A DNA stretch of 64,000 nucleotides from Natronobiforma cellulositropha (GTDB lineage Archaea > Halobacteriota > Halobacteria > Halobacteriales > Natrialbaceae): positions 186,001 to 250,000 of the forward strand of contig NZ_JANZXN010000015.1 in NCBI RefSeq assembly GCF_025629245.1, given 5' to 3'. A model generated the notes under the pieces. The model saw only the letters and a program-made list of their open reading frames with translations, was not told the origin of the DNA and did not search any database. The position numbers and the translations under genes were made by a program. This document shows, one piece after another, positions 15,727 through 24,610 of the stretch (within the stretch, counting starts at the first letter, position 1; the number at the start of each line of letters is the position of its first letter).

Positions 15727-17646
15727 ATGAGACGTCGAACGGCAGTGGCCGCTCTCGTCTGTATCGTGCTAGTCCTCCAGGCGTTCACACCGCTCGCACT
15801 CGCCGCAGAACCGACGGCGCTCGAGCAGTCCGGGGCGAGCGCCCCACCCGCATTCGACGACGAGGCGGCGAGTGCGTTCGACGCCCTCGTCGAGGAAGCG
15901 ATGGCTGACTACGAGATCGCCGGTGCGAGCGCGTCGGTGGTCGAGGGCGGCGAACTCGTCCACGCGGCGGGCTACGGCTACGCGGACGCCGACACGGGTG
16001 AGGCGGTCGACCCCGACGAGACGCTCTTTCGCGTCGGCTCGGTGGCGAAACTGCCCATCTGGACCGCGATCGTCCAGGGTACCGAGGACGGGACGCTCTC
16101 GCTCGAGGACGAGGTCGGCGACCACGTCGACGGCTTCGAGGCGGAGGGCGTCACGCTCGAGCACCTCGGCACGCACAGCGCGGGCTACGAGGACCGTCTC
16201 GAGGGCCTGTTCGTCAGGGAGTACGAGGAGGCGGCCGACTGGGAGGCGAAACTCGAGCGCGAGATGCCGCGGCAGGTCCGCCCAGCGGGTGAGACCATCG
16301 CCTACTCGAACCACGGGAGCGCGCTCGCCGGATTAGTCGTCCAGGAAGCCAACGGCGAACCCTACGAGCGCTACCTCGAACGGGAGGTGTTCGAGCCGCT
16401 CGAGATGACACACACGACGTTCGACCAGCCGGTTCCGGACGAGGTTGGGACGGTCTCGAAAGGGCACGTTCCCCTCGGCGACGGCTACCACACCGACGAG
16501 TACGTGGTCGTCGGCGTCCCACCCGCCGGCTCGATGAGCGCGAGTGCGACGGATATGGCCAACTTCATGAGCGCCACACTCGAGGGTGGTGCGTTCGGCG
16601 ACGAGCGGATCCTCGAGTCCGCGTCGGTCGACGCGATGCTCGAGGAACGGGCGAGCCACCACCCCTCGCTCAACGGTGTCGGCTACGGCTACATGCAGAT
16701 GGACCGCGGCGGCGAGCGCATCGTCGGCCACACCGGCGGGACGGAGTACTTCCACACGCTGCTGGCGCTCTTCCCGGAGCACGACACCGGCGTCTTCGTG
16801 AGCTTCAACTCACCCGGCGGGACCGCAGCGCTCGTCGACGTGCTCGACGGCTTCGTCGAGGACCACCTCGGTGGGTCGGTTGGACCCGACGAGACGCTCG
16901 AGACCCACCCCGGCTTCGAGGAGCGTGCCGACGCCTACGAGGGCGAGTACCGGACGACCCGCTTCGTCACCACCCACGAGAAACTCGCCGGTCTCGGCGA
17001 GACGATCACCGTCTCGGCGACCGACGACGGTCTCCTCGAGACCTCGTTTCTCGGCGGCGGTGCCGTCACCTGGGTGGAGATCGAACCCGGCGTCTTCGCC
17101 CCCGGTCCCGACAACGACCTGTTCGTCTCGGGGCTGGTGATCGAGGACGACCGCCTCTACCTCGACGCACCCTCGCCGCCGTACGAACGCCTCTCGTGGT
17201 ACGAGCGGACGAGCGTCCAGGGTGGCCTGTTCGCGCTGGCGCTGCTGGCCATCGTCTCGCCGCTGTTCGTCTGGCCGGTCAACGCCTACCGGACGCGCGG
17301 CGACGGCCGGCTACGTGACTTCTTCACCCGCGCGAGAGTCGCCGTACTCGCCTGTAGCCTGCTCGCCGTCGTCTACCTCGGCGCCGTCGTCGGGACGCTG
17401 CTCGTCGACCCGCTCCAGTTTATCTACGGACTGACCCTCCCGCTTCGGATCGCCCTCGGTCTCGCACTCGTCCTCACGGTCGCGACGGTCGTCGCCGCCG
17501 TGACGACGGCGCTCGAGTTGACCGGGAGCCACACGGCCAGCCGCCACTCACGGCTCGCGCGCGTCTACCTCGTCGTCGTCCTCCTCGCGTTCGCCACCTT
17601 GCTGTGGCAACTCGAGTACTGGAACGTCCTGCGCGCGGCGCTCTGA
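15727..17646 (+). CDS. Secreted-face serine hydrolase (beta-lactamase/S12 family) with C-terminal TM helices
   Basis: 639 residues. A signal peptide (RRRTAVAALVCIVLVLQAFTPLALA) is followed by the S12 serine hydrolase fold: nucleophile S105-V-A-K108, YSN near residue 193 and HTGG near 335. Residues about 500-639 hold four TM helices (LFALALLAIVSPLFVW, VAVLACSLLAVVYLGAVVGTLL, ALGLALVLTVATVVAAV, VYLVVVLLAFATLLW). The family includes D-aminopeptidases, esterases and DD-peptidase-like enzymes; archaea lack murein, so the substrate is unknown. ATG 15727 is preceded by AAGGAGG (15716-15722), an unusually complete Shine-Dalgarno sequence in a genome rich in leaderless genes. Confidence 0.8.
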   Translation: MRRRTAVAALVCIVLVLQAFTPLALAAEPTALEQSGASAPPAFDDEAASAFDALVEEAMADYEIAGASASVVEGGELVHAAGYGYADADTGEAVDPDETLFRVGSVAKLPIWTAIVQGTEDGTLSLEDEVGDHVDGFEAEGVTLEHLGTHSAGYEDRLEGLFVREYEEAADWEAKLEREMPRQVRPAGETIAYSNHGSALAGLVVQEANGEPYERYLEREVFEPLEMTHTTFDQPVPDEVGTVSKGHVPLGDGYHTDEYVVVGVPPAGSMSASATDMANFMSATLEGGAFGDERILESASVDAMLEERASHHPSLNGVGYGYMQMDRGGERIVGHTGGTEYFHTLLALFPEHDTGVFVSFNSPGGTAALVDVLDGFVEDHLGGSVGPDETLETHPGFEERADAYEGEYRTTRFVTTHEKLAGLGETITVSATDDGLLETSFLGGGAVTWVEIEPGVFAPGPDNDLFVSGLVIEDDRLYLDAPSPPYERLSWYERTSVQGGLFALALLAIVSPLFVWPVNAYRTRGDGRLRDFFTRARVAVLACSLLAVVYLGAVVGTLLVDPLQFIYGLTLPLRIALGLALVLTVATVVAAVTTALELTGSHTASRHSRLARVYLVVVLLAFATLLWQLEYWNVLRAAL

Positions 17647-17726
17647 GCGGACGCCACCGGGTTGTGGACCACAGCACTCGACAACCACCCGACCGTTATT
17701 TTTCGCTCGCCGGTGTGTGTGCTCGC

Positions 17727-17924
17727 GTGAGCCACCTCGAGTCACCCTCGGTCGACCGCGTCCACGGAGCGCTCGCCGTCGGCTCGTTCCTCCTCGTCGG
17801 GGTGTTCAACCTCGTCCTGCTCCTCCTCTGGGGCGCTGACTTCCTCTGGGGGTTCGTCGTGCTCGTCCCCGTCGCGTTCATGTGCGCGCTCGCCTGGGTC
17901 GCGTTCGGAGCGGGAACCGACTAG
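17727..17924 (+). CDS. Small two-TM membrane protein near the oxidase genes
   Basis: 65 residues from GTG 17727, with two TM helices (VHGALAVGSFLLVGVFNLVLLLLW and FLWGFVVLVPVAFMCALAWVAF). TTATTTTT centred near 17699 is 28 bases upstream, so a leaderless GTG start is likely. It lies beside, and converges with, coxB. It may be a small accessory subunit of the oxidase, but that is only suggested by position. Confidence 0.6.
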   Translation: MSHLESPSVDRVHGALAVGSFLLVGVFNLVLLLLWGADFLWGFVVLVPVAFMCALAWVAFGAGTD

Positions 17925-18003
17925 TGCGTCGGCAAGCCCGAACGGATGGAGAGAGCCGAGTGCGGTCGCCCGATTTTCACTCACCAGCTGACGTGGAAGG
18001 GGA

Positions 18004-18768
18004 CTAGTCCTCGAGCGCTGGCGCCTCGGTCACGCCGCGTTCGTCGGCGTGCTCGTCGAGCCACTCGTCGTAGGTGTCCCGGTCGACGACGGTCACGTTC
18101 GCCCGCATGTGGGCGTGGCGCGCACCGCAGAACTCGGTACAGAACGCGTCGTACTCACCGGTGGTGTGGACGTTGGTCCTGATCGCCGACTCCTGGCCCG
18201 GGAAGACGTCCTGTTTGACCCCCAGCTCGGGGATGGCGAGTGAGTGTATCACGTCGTTCGAGGTCATCGACAGCGTGACGTCCTCGTCGGCGGGGAGGAC
18301 GAGTTCGTTCTGGGTCGTCAGATTCGCCTCGTCGTAGACGAACTGCCACTCCCACTGGTAGGCGACGACCTCGACGAGTTCGTCGTCCTCGGGGACCTCG
18401 ACCGGGTTCGTCCCGGTTCCCGCGAGTTCCCCGTCGGTCTGGACGCCCGGCGAGAGGTACGGACTCGCGAGCACCGCGTAGGAGGAGACGCCGACGAACA
18501 GCAGGATGATCGCCGTCGCCGCCGTCCAGGTGATCTCGAGTGGCGGATCTTCGGCCGTCGGCTGTGGGTCGTCGTTGTCCCGAAAGCGCACGACCGAGTA
18601 GGCGAGGATGACCAGCACGAACAGCGTCAGCGGGAGCGCCACGTAGAGCAACTGGAGGTAGAGACTGTCGATCAGGTCGCGGTTGACCGACTGGGCGGCG
18701 ACCGGCGTCGTCGCGAGTACGAAGGCGGCGAGCGTACAGAGGGCGAGCGAGGCACGACGGGCGTCCAT
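18004..18768 (-). CDS. coxB: Cytochrome c oxidase subunit II
   Basis: 254 residues. A signal peptide, two TM helices (LYVALPLTLFVLVILAYSVV and TAATAIILLFVGVSSYAVL) and a C-terminal cupredoxin domain make up subunit II. The CuA site is complete: the first His is in DVIHSLAIPELG, and CTEFCGARHAHM has the two Cys, His and Met. WQWEWQFVYD-like aromatic residues (VAYQWEWQFVYD) for electron entry are present. It is divergent from coxA, with 184 bases between the two starts that hold the promoters. Confidence 0.92.
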   Translation of the reverse strand: MDARRASLALCTLAAFVLATTPVAAQSVNRDLIDSLYLQLLYVALPLTLFVLVILAYSVVRFRDNDDPQPTAEDPPLEITWTAATAIILLFVGVSSYAVLASPYLSPGVQTDGELAGTGTNPVEVPEDDELVEVVAYQWEWQFVYDEANLTTQNELVLPADEDVTLSMTSNDVIHSLAIPELGVKQDVFPGQESAIRTNVHTTGEYDAFCTEFCGARHAHMRANVTVVDRDTYDEWLDEHADERGVTEAPALED

Positions 18769-18952
18769 CGAACCGTCTCACCACGCCGAGCGGCAAATAG
18801 CCCCCGTGAGTACTCGAGAACTACCACAGCCGGTGTCACTCGGGTTTCATACCACCGTCCGTCGTAGGAGTTCGCTCGATGACGGGCCAGCGACCCACTC
18901 GAGTCACAGCCAGGCGACCGGGCGGCCGCCGCCCCTCAGAGGAGGGGTGTCC

Positions 18953-21232
18953 GTGAGCGTCGATCCGACACTGTTGCGCGTCGGCCTGTTCGTCGCGATT
19001 CTGGGAGGGTGTCTGGCGGTCGCCGCTCGAGCGCGCGAGCACGACGCCAGCGTCCGACCCGATGGCGGCGCACACGCCCGCAGAGACCTCTCACTCGAGG
19101 TCGCCTCGCTGAAGCGGGGGGTGAAACGCTGGCTGACGACGACGAACCACCGCGACATCGGCTTGCTCTACATCGCCTTCGGGACGACGGCCGCGCTGTG
19201 GGGCGGCATCGACGGGATGATGATCCGCACCGAGTTGCTGGTGCCCGCGGCGTCGGTCTGGAACGAACCAACCTACAACGAGCTGTTCACCGCCCACGGC
19301 ATCACGATGCTCTTCTTCTTCGTCACACCGGTGTTCTTCGGCATCGGCAACTACTTCTTACCCTTACTGATTGGCGCGGACGACATGGCGTTCCCCCGCC
19401 TGAACGCCATCGGCTTCTGGCTGTTGCCGCCGTCGCTGTTGCTCGCTCGAGCGGGCCTGCTCTCTGAGGTGACGGCGAAGACGCTGGGCTTTTTCGTCGG
19501 CGAGAACCCGGTGGTTCGCTTCTTCGGGGCACTGAGCGAACCGGCGCTGGGGTGGACGCTCTACGTGCCGCTGTCGACACAGATGGCGAACCCACAGATC
19601 GACCTGCTCTTGCTCGGGCTGCACCTGAGCGGCATCGCGACGACGCTCGCAGCGATCAACTTCGTCGTCACGGTCGTCTACGAGCGTGGCGAGGGCGTCA
19701 CCTGGGCGAACCTCGACATCTTCTCGTGGACGATGCTCACCACGAGCGGTCTCGTGATCTTCGCGTTTCCGATCCTCGGCAGCGCCATCGTGATGTTGCT
19801 CTTGGATCGGAACGTCGGGACGACCTTCTACGCGGCCGAAGGTGGTGGCCCGCTGCTCTGGCAGCACCTGTTCTGGTTCTTCGGCCATCCCGAGGTCTAC
19901 ATCATCTTCCTGCCAGCGGCGGGGCTGATGAGTCTCATCCTCCCGAAGTTCTGCGGCCGGAAACTCTTCGGCTACCAGTTCGTCGTCTACTCGACGCTCG
20001 CCATCGGCGTCCTCAGCTTCGGCGTCTGGGTCCACCACATGTTCATGACCGGCATCGACCCGCGCATCCGCGCCGGGTTCATGGTCACCACCATCGCGGT
20101 CGCGATTCCGAGCGCCATCAAGGTGTTCAACTGGATGACCACCATCTGGGACGGCTCAGTCCGCCTCACTGCGCCGATGATCCTCTGTGTGAGTGCCATC
20201 GCCACGTTCGTCATCGCCGGCGTCACCGGCATCTTTCTCGCGTCGATTCCGATCAACATCCAGTACAACGGGACCTACTACGTCGTCGGCCACTTCCACC
20301 TGATCGTGATGGGGATCATCCCCTTCATGATGGTCGCCGCGAGCTACTACTGGTATCCGATCATCACCGGCCGGCTGTTCGACCGGCGGCTCGCACGCTT
20401 CCAGGCGACGCTGCTCGTCGTCGGCTCGACGATCACGTTCACGACGCTCGTGATCCTCGGCCTGTTCGAACTGCCGCGGCGCATCGCGGCCTACCCCGCA
20501 GTCTACGCCCCGCTCCAGCAGGTCGCGACGATCGGTGCCTACCTCGTCGGCATCAGCGTCCTCCTCTGGCTGTACAACATGCTCTGGTCGTACTGGGCCG
20601 GTCCACCCGTCGAAGATGCTGACGTCTGGAACCTCAAAGCAACCGAGCAGTTCACCCGCGAGTGGCAGTGGTTCGAAGCCAGACTCGAGCGGGAGTACGG
20701 CATCGAGCCGACCGAGCCAGCGACGGTGCGCCCCTCCTCGACGGCCGTCCCCGGCGAGGGGAGTCCCGCGATCTCGACGCAGTTTCGCCCCATCGTGAGC
20801 AAGGTGGCCGAGAACACGCTCGTCGGCGCGCTCGGCGGGCTGGTCGGCACCCTCCTCATGACCGGCGTCCTCTCGAGCGGGGCAGTCATCGGCGTCTTCG
20901 ACGTCGCCGCCTTCGCAGACCTGGCGGGACTGATCGGATTGCCCCAGGACCCACTCGTCGGCTACCTCGTCTTCCTGGCCGGCGGCATGACGCTCTGGCC
21001 GTTGCTGTTCGTGACCATCGCCAGATACATTCCCGGGCGGACGCAGATCACGCGCGGACTCTGGTTCGCGACCATCGTCGTCGCCGGCTTCCTCCTCGCG
21101 TTCTACACCGGCCAGACCGGGCTCGAACTCGTCGGCTACGTCGCCTTCTCGATCCTGGGCCACTGGGCGTACGGACTGGGGCTGGGTCTCACCCTCCAGT
21201 ACGCCATCTACAACTGGGACGTGGAGGTGTGA
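18953..21232 (+). CDS. coxA: Cytochrome c oxidase subunit I with extra C-terminal membrane domain
   Basis: 759 residues. Twelve TM helices of the heme-copper oxidase catalytic subunit carry the low-spin heme His (FTAHGITMLFF), the CuB/Tyr/Glu motif GHPEVYIIFLP, VWVHHMF (two CuB His), and GHFHLIVMG (heme ligands). The Glu in HPEVY marks an A1-type enzyme with a D-channel. From about residue 620 an additional domain of about 140 residues with four or five TM helices follows (GALGGLVGTLLMTGVL, GYLVFLAGGMTLWPLLFVTIARYI). GTG 18953 is preceded by GAGGAGG. Subunits II and III lie on either side on the opposite strand. Confidence 0.9.
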   Translation: MSVDPTLLRVGLFVAILGGCLAVAARAREHDASVRPDGGAHARRDLSLEVASLKRGVKRWLTTTNHRDIGLLYIAFGTTAALWGGIDGMMIRTELLVPAASVWNEPTYNELFTAHGITMLFFFVTPVFFGIGNYFLPLLIGADDMAFPRLNAIGFWLLPPSLLLARAGLLSEVTAKTLGFFVGENPVVRFFGALSEPALGWTLYVPLSTQMANPQIDLLLLGLHLSGIATTLAAINFVVTVVYERGEGVTWANLDIFSWTMLTTSGLVIFAFPILGSAIVMLLLDRNVGTTFYAAEGGGPLLWQHLFWFFGHPEVYIIFLPAAGLMSLILPKFCGRKLFGYQFVVYSTLAIGVLSFGVWVHHMFMTGIDPRIRAGFMVTTIAVAIPSAIKVFNWMTTIWDGSVRLTAPMILCVSAIATFVIAGVTGIFLASIPINIQYNGTYYVVGHFHLIVMGIIPFMMVAASYYWYPIITGRLFDRRLARFQATLLVVGSTITFTTLVILGLFELPRRIAAYPAVYAPLQQVATIGAYLVGISVLLWLYNMLWSYWAGPPVEDADVWNLKATEQFTREWQWFEARLEREYGIEPTEPATVRPSSTAVPGEGSPAISTQFRPIVSKVAENTLVGALGGLVGTLLMTGVLSSGAVIGVFDVAAFADLAGLIGLPQDPLVGYLVFLAGGMTLWPLLFVTIARYIPGRTQITRGLWFATIVVAGFLLAFYTGQTGLELVGYVAFSILGHWAYGLGLGLTLQYAIYNWDVEV

Positions 21233-21236
21233 TCGC

Positions 21237-21848
21237 GTGAGCGACCGAACGGAACGACCGGCGACCGGACCGAACCGGGAGCGAGACGGGCGACCGACGA
21301 GACGGACGGACGCCTCGAGCGACGGCGAGGAGCCACCGATCGGTTCACGGCTGTTCACCTACGTCGTTCCGTTCGTCGCCGCACTCTTTCTCGCGCTCGG
21401 CATCGCCGGTGCCGTCACCGGGTCGTGGGCGCTCGTCCAGCCAGCGATCGACGGCTGTGACCGGCCGGCCATCGGCGTCGACACGGTCGAGGAGACCGAC
21501 GAGCGCCTCGCCACCTCGACACCCGCCCTCGAGACGCTCACCCTCGACGACCTCACCGACGCCGAGCAGCGGGCGTTCGAGGAGGCGCTCGAGGACGTCC
21601 ACCGCGAGGGAACGGTCGACGGTGAGACGGCGAACCTGGCGGCGTTCGAGCGTGGGGTGCTCGTGAGCGACGGCGAGGACGAGCGCTACGTGACGCTCGT
21701 CTCTGCGAGTCGCTGTCTCAGCGTCGACCCGCTCGTGTTACCGCTCGGCGTCGTCTCGCTGCTCGTCGGTCTCGGCGGCTTCGTCGTCGTCGCGTTCCTC
21801 AACTACCCCGAGAGCTTCTCGCCACGGCTCCGGTGGCCGCCGCGGTGA
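21237..21848 (+). CDS. Haloarchaeal membrane protein, probable oxidase accessory
   Basis: 203 residues from GTG 21237, four bases after the coxA stop, so it is almost certainly co-transcribed with it. One TM helix near 42-65 (FTYVVPFVAALFLALGIAGAVTG) and another near 170-192 (PLVLPLGVVSLLVGLGGFVVVAFL) flank an acidic extracellular loop that contains two Cys (DGCDRP and ASRCLS) able to form a disulphide. Function unknown. Position suggests a role in oxidase assembly. Confidence 0.65.
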   Translation: MSDRTERPATGPNRERDGRPTRRTDASSDGEEPPIGSRLFTYVVPFVAALFLALGIAGAVTGSWALVQPAIDGCDRPAIGVDTVEETDERLATSTPALETLTLDDLTDAEQRAFEEALEDVHREGTVDGETANLAAFERGVLVSDGEDERYVTLVSASRCLSVDPLVLPLGVVSLLVGLGGFVVVAFLNYPESFSPRLRWPPR

Positions 21849-21869
21849 AGCGACGCGCTCGCGGCGTAC

Positions 21870-22736
21870 TCAGAACGTGATCGCCGCGCCGACGTAGAGC
21901 ACCGCGACGAGGAAGAGCCACACCGCGTCGACGAAGTGCCAGTAGAGACCGACGGTCGCGACCGAGGTGTCACGCTCCGGGCCGTACGCACCGCGCACTC
22001 CTCTGACGAAGACGATACCGATGAGCACGACCCCGAGTGCGACGTGCAGGCCGTGCAGCCCCGTCAGGCCGAAGAACGCGCTCTCGAAGACGCCGCCGGT
22101 GACCGCGACGCCCTCGAGGACGACGAACTCGTAGTACTCGAGGACCTGCCCGGCGAGGAAGACGAGACCCAACAGCAGCGTCACGCCCACCCACGCGAGA
22201 AACCGCCGGCGTTCGCCACGCTCGAGGGCGTTGTGGCCGGCGTGGAAGGTGAGGCTGCTCGCGACGAGCACGAGCGTGTTGAGCAGGATGAGCGAGCCGA
22301 TCAGCGGCGGCAGTTCCGCAGGTGGCCAGGTGCCGGCCCGGATGAAGCCGTAGTAGACGAACAGCGCGCCGAAGGTTCCCAGGTCCGTCGCGAGAAAGAG
22401 CACCATCGTCGTCACGTGAATGCGGCGCGTCTCGGCGTCGGCCGGTCCGGTGGCGACGCGGGAGAGAAACGCCTCTGAGAGCCAGCCGAATAAGGCGACG
22501 GCGGTGAGGATCCCACCGCCGACGGCGACCGCGACGCCGAGTACCGGCGGAACCGTTCCCGCCGCGGAGGCGACGAGCACGAGCGCGACCCCCGCGTAGA
22601 GGGTCGCAGCGCCTGCTGCACCGACGACCGGCCAGCTGCTTCGGTGGTGGTCGGTGGCGTCGGGAGGTGAGTCGACGGCGGGTCCGTGGTCGCTAGCAGG
22701 TGGTGACGTGATAGGGAACACCTCGGAGTGGCTCAC
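21870..22736 (-). CDS. coxC: Cytochrome c oxidase subunit III
   Basis: 288 residues from GTG 22736. Seven TM helices with subunit III signatures: FLATDLGTFGALFVYYGF, HAGHNALERGERR, FFGLTGLHGLHVALGV and VGLYWHFVDAVWLFLVAVLY. The N-terminal 35 residues are a disordered His/Pro/Asp tail. Subunit III stabilises proton uptake by subunit I. The gene is convergent with the coxA transcript (22 bases between stops). Confidence 0.92.
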   Translation of the reverse strand: MSHSEVFPITSPPASDHGPAVDSPPDATDHHRSSWPVVGAAGAATLYAGVALVLVASAAGTVPPVLGVAVAVGGGILTAVALFGWLSEAFLSRVATGPADAETRRIHVTTMVLFLATDLGTFGALFVYYGFIRAGTWPPAELPPLIGSLILLNTLVLVASSLTFHAGHNALERGERRRFLAWVGVTLLLGLVFLAGQVLEYYEFVVLEGVAVTGGVFESAFFGLTGLHGLHVALGVVLIGIVFVRGVRGAYGPERDTSVATVGLYWHFVDAVWLFLVAVLYVGAAITF

Positions 22737-22878
22737 TCGAGTGGCGAGTCGTCTACTGGCTCACCTGCAGGTGCAAAGTAGCTGTCACTGGCGGTCGCTG
22801 GGGGATGGAGTCACCAGGACTGGCTGGCTCTGGGGGTAGTTGCAACAGGAGAAAAACGGGCGTCGTGTGCTCGCCCGC

Positions 22879-24096
22879 TCAGGCGAACGTCTTCGAAATC
22901 TGTTCGTCCTCGCTCTCGGCGCTGACCTTCTCCCAGGCGTCGAGGAAGTCGGCCATCCTGATCTCGGTCCGCTCGTCGCGGATGGCGAACATCCCGGCTT
23001 CGGTACAGATCGCTTTCACGTCCGCACCGGAGGCGTCGACGGCCTCGGCGGCGAGTTCGGCGAAGTCGACGTCGTCGGCGACGTTCATGTTCCGGGTGTG
23101 GATCTGGAAGATGATCTCGCGACCCTCCTCGTTCGGCTTCGGCACCTCGATGAGGCGGTCGAAGCGACCCGGACGGAGGATGGCCCGGTCGAGCATGTCG
23201 AAACGGTTGGTGGCGGCGATGATCCGGATCTCACCGCGGTCTTCGAAGCCGTCCATCTCCGAGAGTAGTTGCATCATCGTCCGCTGGACCTCGGCGTCGC
23301 CGGAGGTCTTCGACTCCGTCCGCCGGGAGGCGATGGCGTCGATCTCGTCGATGAAGATGACGGCGGGTTCGTGGTCTCTGGCGACCTGGAAGAGATCGCG
23401 GACGAGTTTCGCCCCCTCACCGATGAACTTGTGGACCAGTTCCGAGCCAGCCATCTTGATGAAGGTGGCGTCGGTCTGGTTGGCGACGGCCTTCGCGAGC
23501 ATCGTCTTCCCGGTGCCGGGCGGCCCGTAGAGGAGGACGCCACTCGGCGGGTCGATGCCCACGTCCCGGAACATCTCCGGCTTCTTCAGCGGCATCTCGA
23601 CGGTCTCTCTGACCTCCTGCATCTGCTCTTCGAGACCGCCGATGTCCTCGTAGCTGACGTCCGGACTCTCGGTGACTTCCATCACGCGAGCGCGAACGTC
23701 CGTCTCGTTCGAGAGCGTCTTGACGATGGATAGAGAGTTGTTGACCGCGACGCGCGTATCGGGCACGATATCTGCGCGCATCTCCTCTGTCACCTCCGTC
23801 AGCGCCTCCTGGTTGTTGCCGTGTTGTTTGATGATGACGCCTTCGTCGGTCATCTCCTGGACGGTGGCAACGAACAGCGGCGACTGCTTGAGCTTCTTGT
23901 TCTCGTGAGTCAGTCGCTCGAGTTTCTGCTGGTACTTGTTGTTCTCTGCGTTCGCGTCGAGGAGTTTGTCCCGCATCTCCTCGTTCTGTGACTCGAGGAT
24001 GTCCAGGCGATCCTCGAGCGCCCGTATTTTCTCCTGTTGGGACGTCTCCTCGTCGTCGTACGGGAGGTCGACGTCGTCCACAGTGTCGCTCATCAT
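22879..24096 (-). CDS. pan: Proteasome-activating nucleotidase PAN
   Basis: 405 residues. PAN is the hexameric AAA+ unfoldase that feeds substrates to the archaeal 20S proteasome. Domains in order: N-terminal coiled coil (20-75, LEDRLDILESQNEEMRD), OB domain (75-145), AAA+ with Walker A GPPGTGKT at 191-198, Walker B VIFIDEID at 246-253, and SRH IIAATNRFDMLDRAILRPGRFDR. The C-terminus is ISKTFA; a strict hydrophobic-Tyr-X motif for docking on the 20S is not visible. ATG 24093 is an equally possible start (MM at the N-terminus). Confidence 0.95.
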   Translation of the reverse strand: MMSDTVDDVDLPYDDEETSQQEKIRALEDRLDILESQNEEMRDKLLDANAENNKYQQKLERLTHENKKLKQSPLFVATVQEMTDEGVIIKQHGNNQEALTEVTEEMRADIVPDTRVAVNNSLSIVKTLSNETDVRARVMEVTESPDVSYEDIGGLEEQMQEVRETVEMPLKKPEMFRDVGIDPPSGVLLYGPPGTGKTMLAKAVANQTDATFIKMAGSELVHKFIGEGAKLVRDLFQVARDHEPAVIFIDEIDAIASRRTESKTSGDAEVQRTMMQLLSEMDGFEDRGEIRIIAATNRFDMLDRAILRPGRFDRLIEVPKPNEEGREIIFQIHTRNMNVADDVDFAELAAEAVDASGADVKAICTEAGMFAIRDERTEIRMADFLDAWEKVSAESEDEQISKTFA

Positions 24097-24230
24097 CCCT
24101 CCGTAGGTGGTTGCTTCATAAGAGGTTTCGGGTAAGGCAACTCCTAATTTCCCGCCGCCGGTATATTACCACTATGCATAGGTCTAAACAGCAAATATTA
24201 TTACCCCGTATGGAGTATCCCGTAGCAACG

Positions 24231-24500
24231 ATGAGCGCATCAGAGACGCTACGACAGGACGCCGGGGCGAGGGGTACGTGGGACGACGTCAAGGATCTCC
24301 CGCCGAGTGCGAAACTGGTCGCGAAGGTACTCGAGTACAACGATACGATGACCCAACAGGAGATCGCAGAGGAAACCCTCCTCCCGGCGCGGACGGTTCG
24401 CTACGCGCTGAACCGTCTCGACGAGGAGAACGTGATCGACTCGCGGTTCTCGTTCTCCGACGCCAGAAAGCGACTCTACTCGCTCGAGATCGAGTCGTAG
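24231..24500 (+). CDS. Winged-helix transcriptional regulator (MarR/TrmB-like HTH)
   Basis: 89 residues. A single wHTH domain: SAKLVAKVLEYNDTMTQQEIAEETLLPARTVRYALNRLDEENVIDSRFSFSDARKRLYSL, with TQQEIAEET as helix 2 and PARTVRYALNRL as the recognition helix. An AT-rich box AAATATTATTA at 24193-24203 fits a start near 24231; in-frame ATGs at 24210 and 24174 are possible but less well placed. It is divergent from pan across about 135 bases, so it could regulate pan, itself or neither. Confidence 0.75.
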   Translation: MSASETLRQDAGARGTWDDVKDLPPSAKLVAKVLEYNDTMTQQEIAEETLLPARTVRYALNRLDEENVIDSRFSFSDARKRLYSLEIES

Positions 24501-24610
24501 GTCTCGACTCCGAGATACACTGACGACAGTCACCGCCTTCGCGTTCGGCCGCTCTTCTCACGCGACGCTCGCGGAACCCATTTAGTGACCGGCGGGCAAG
24601 GGTCGGGTAG

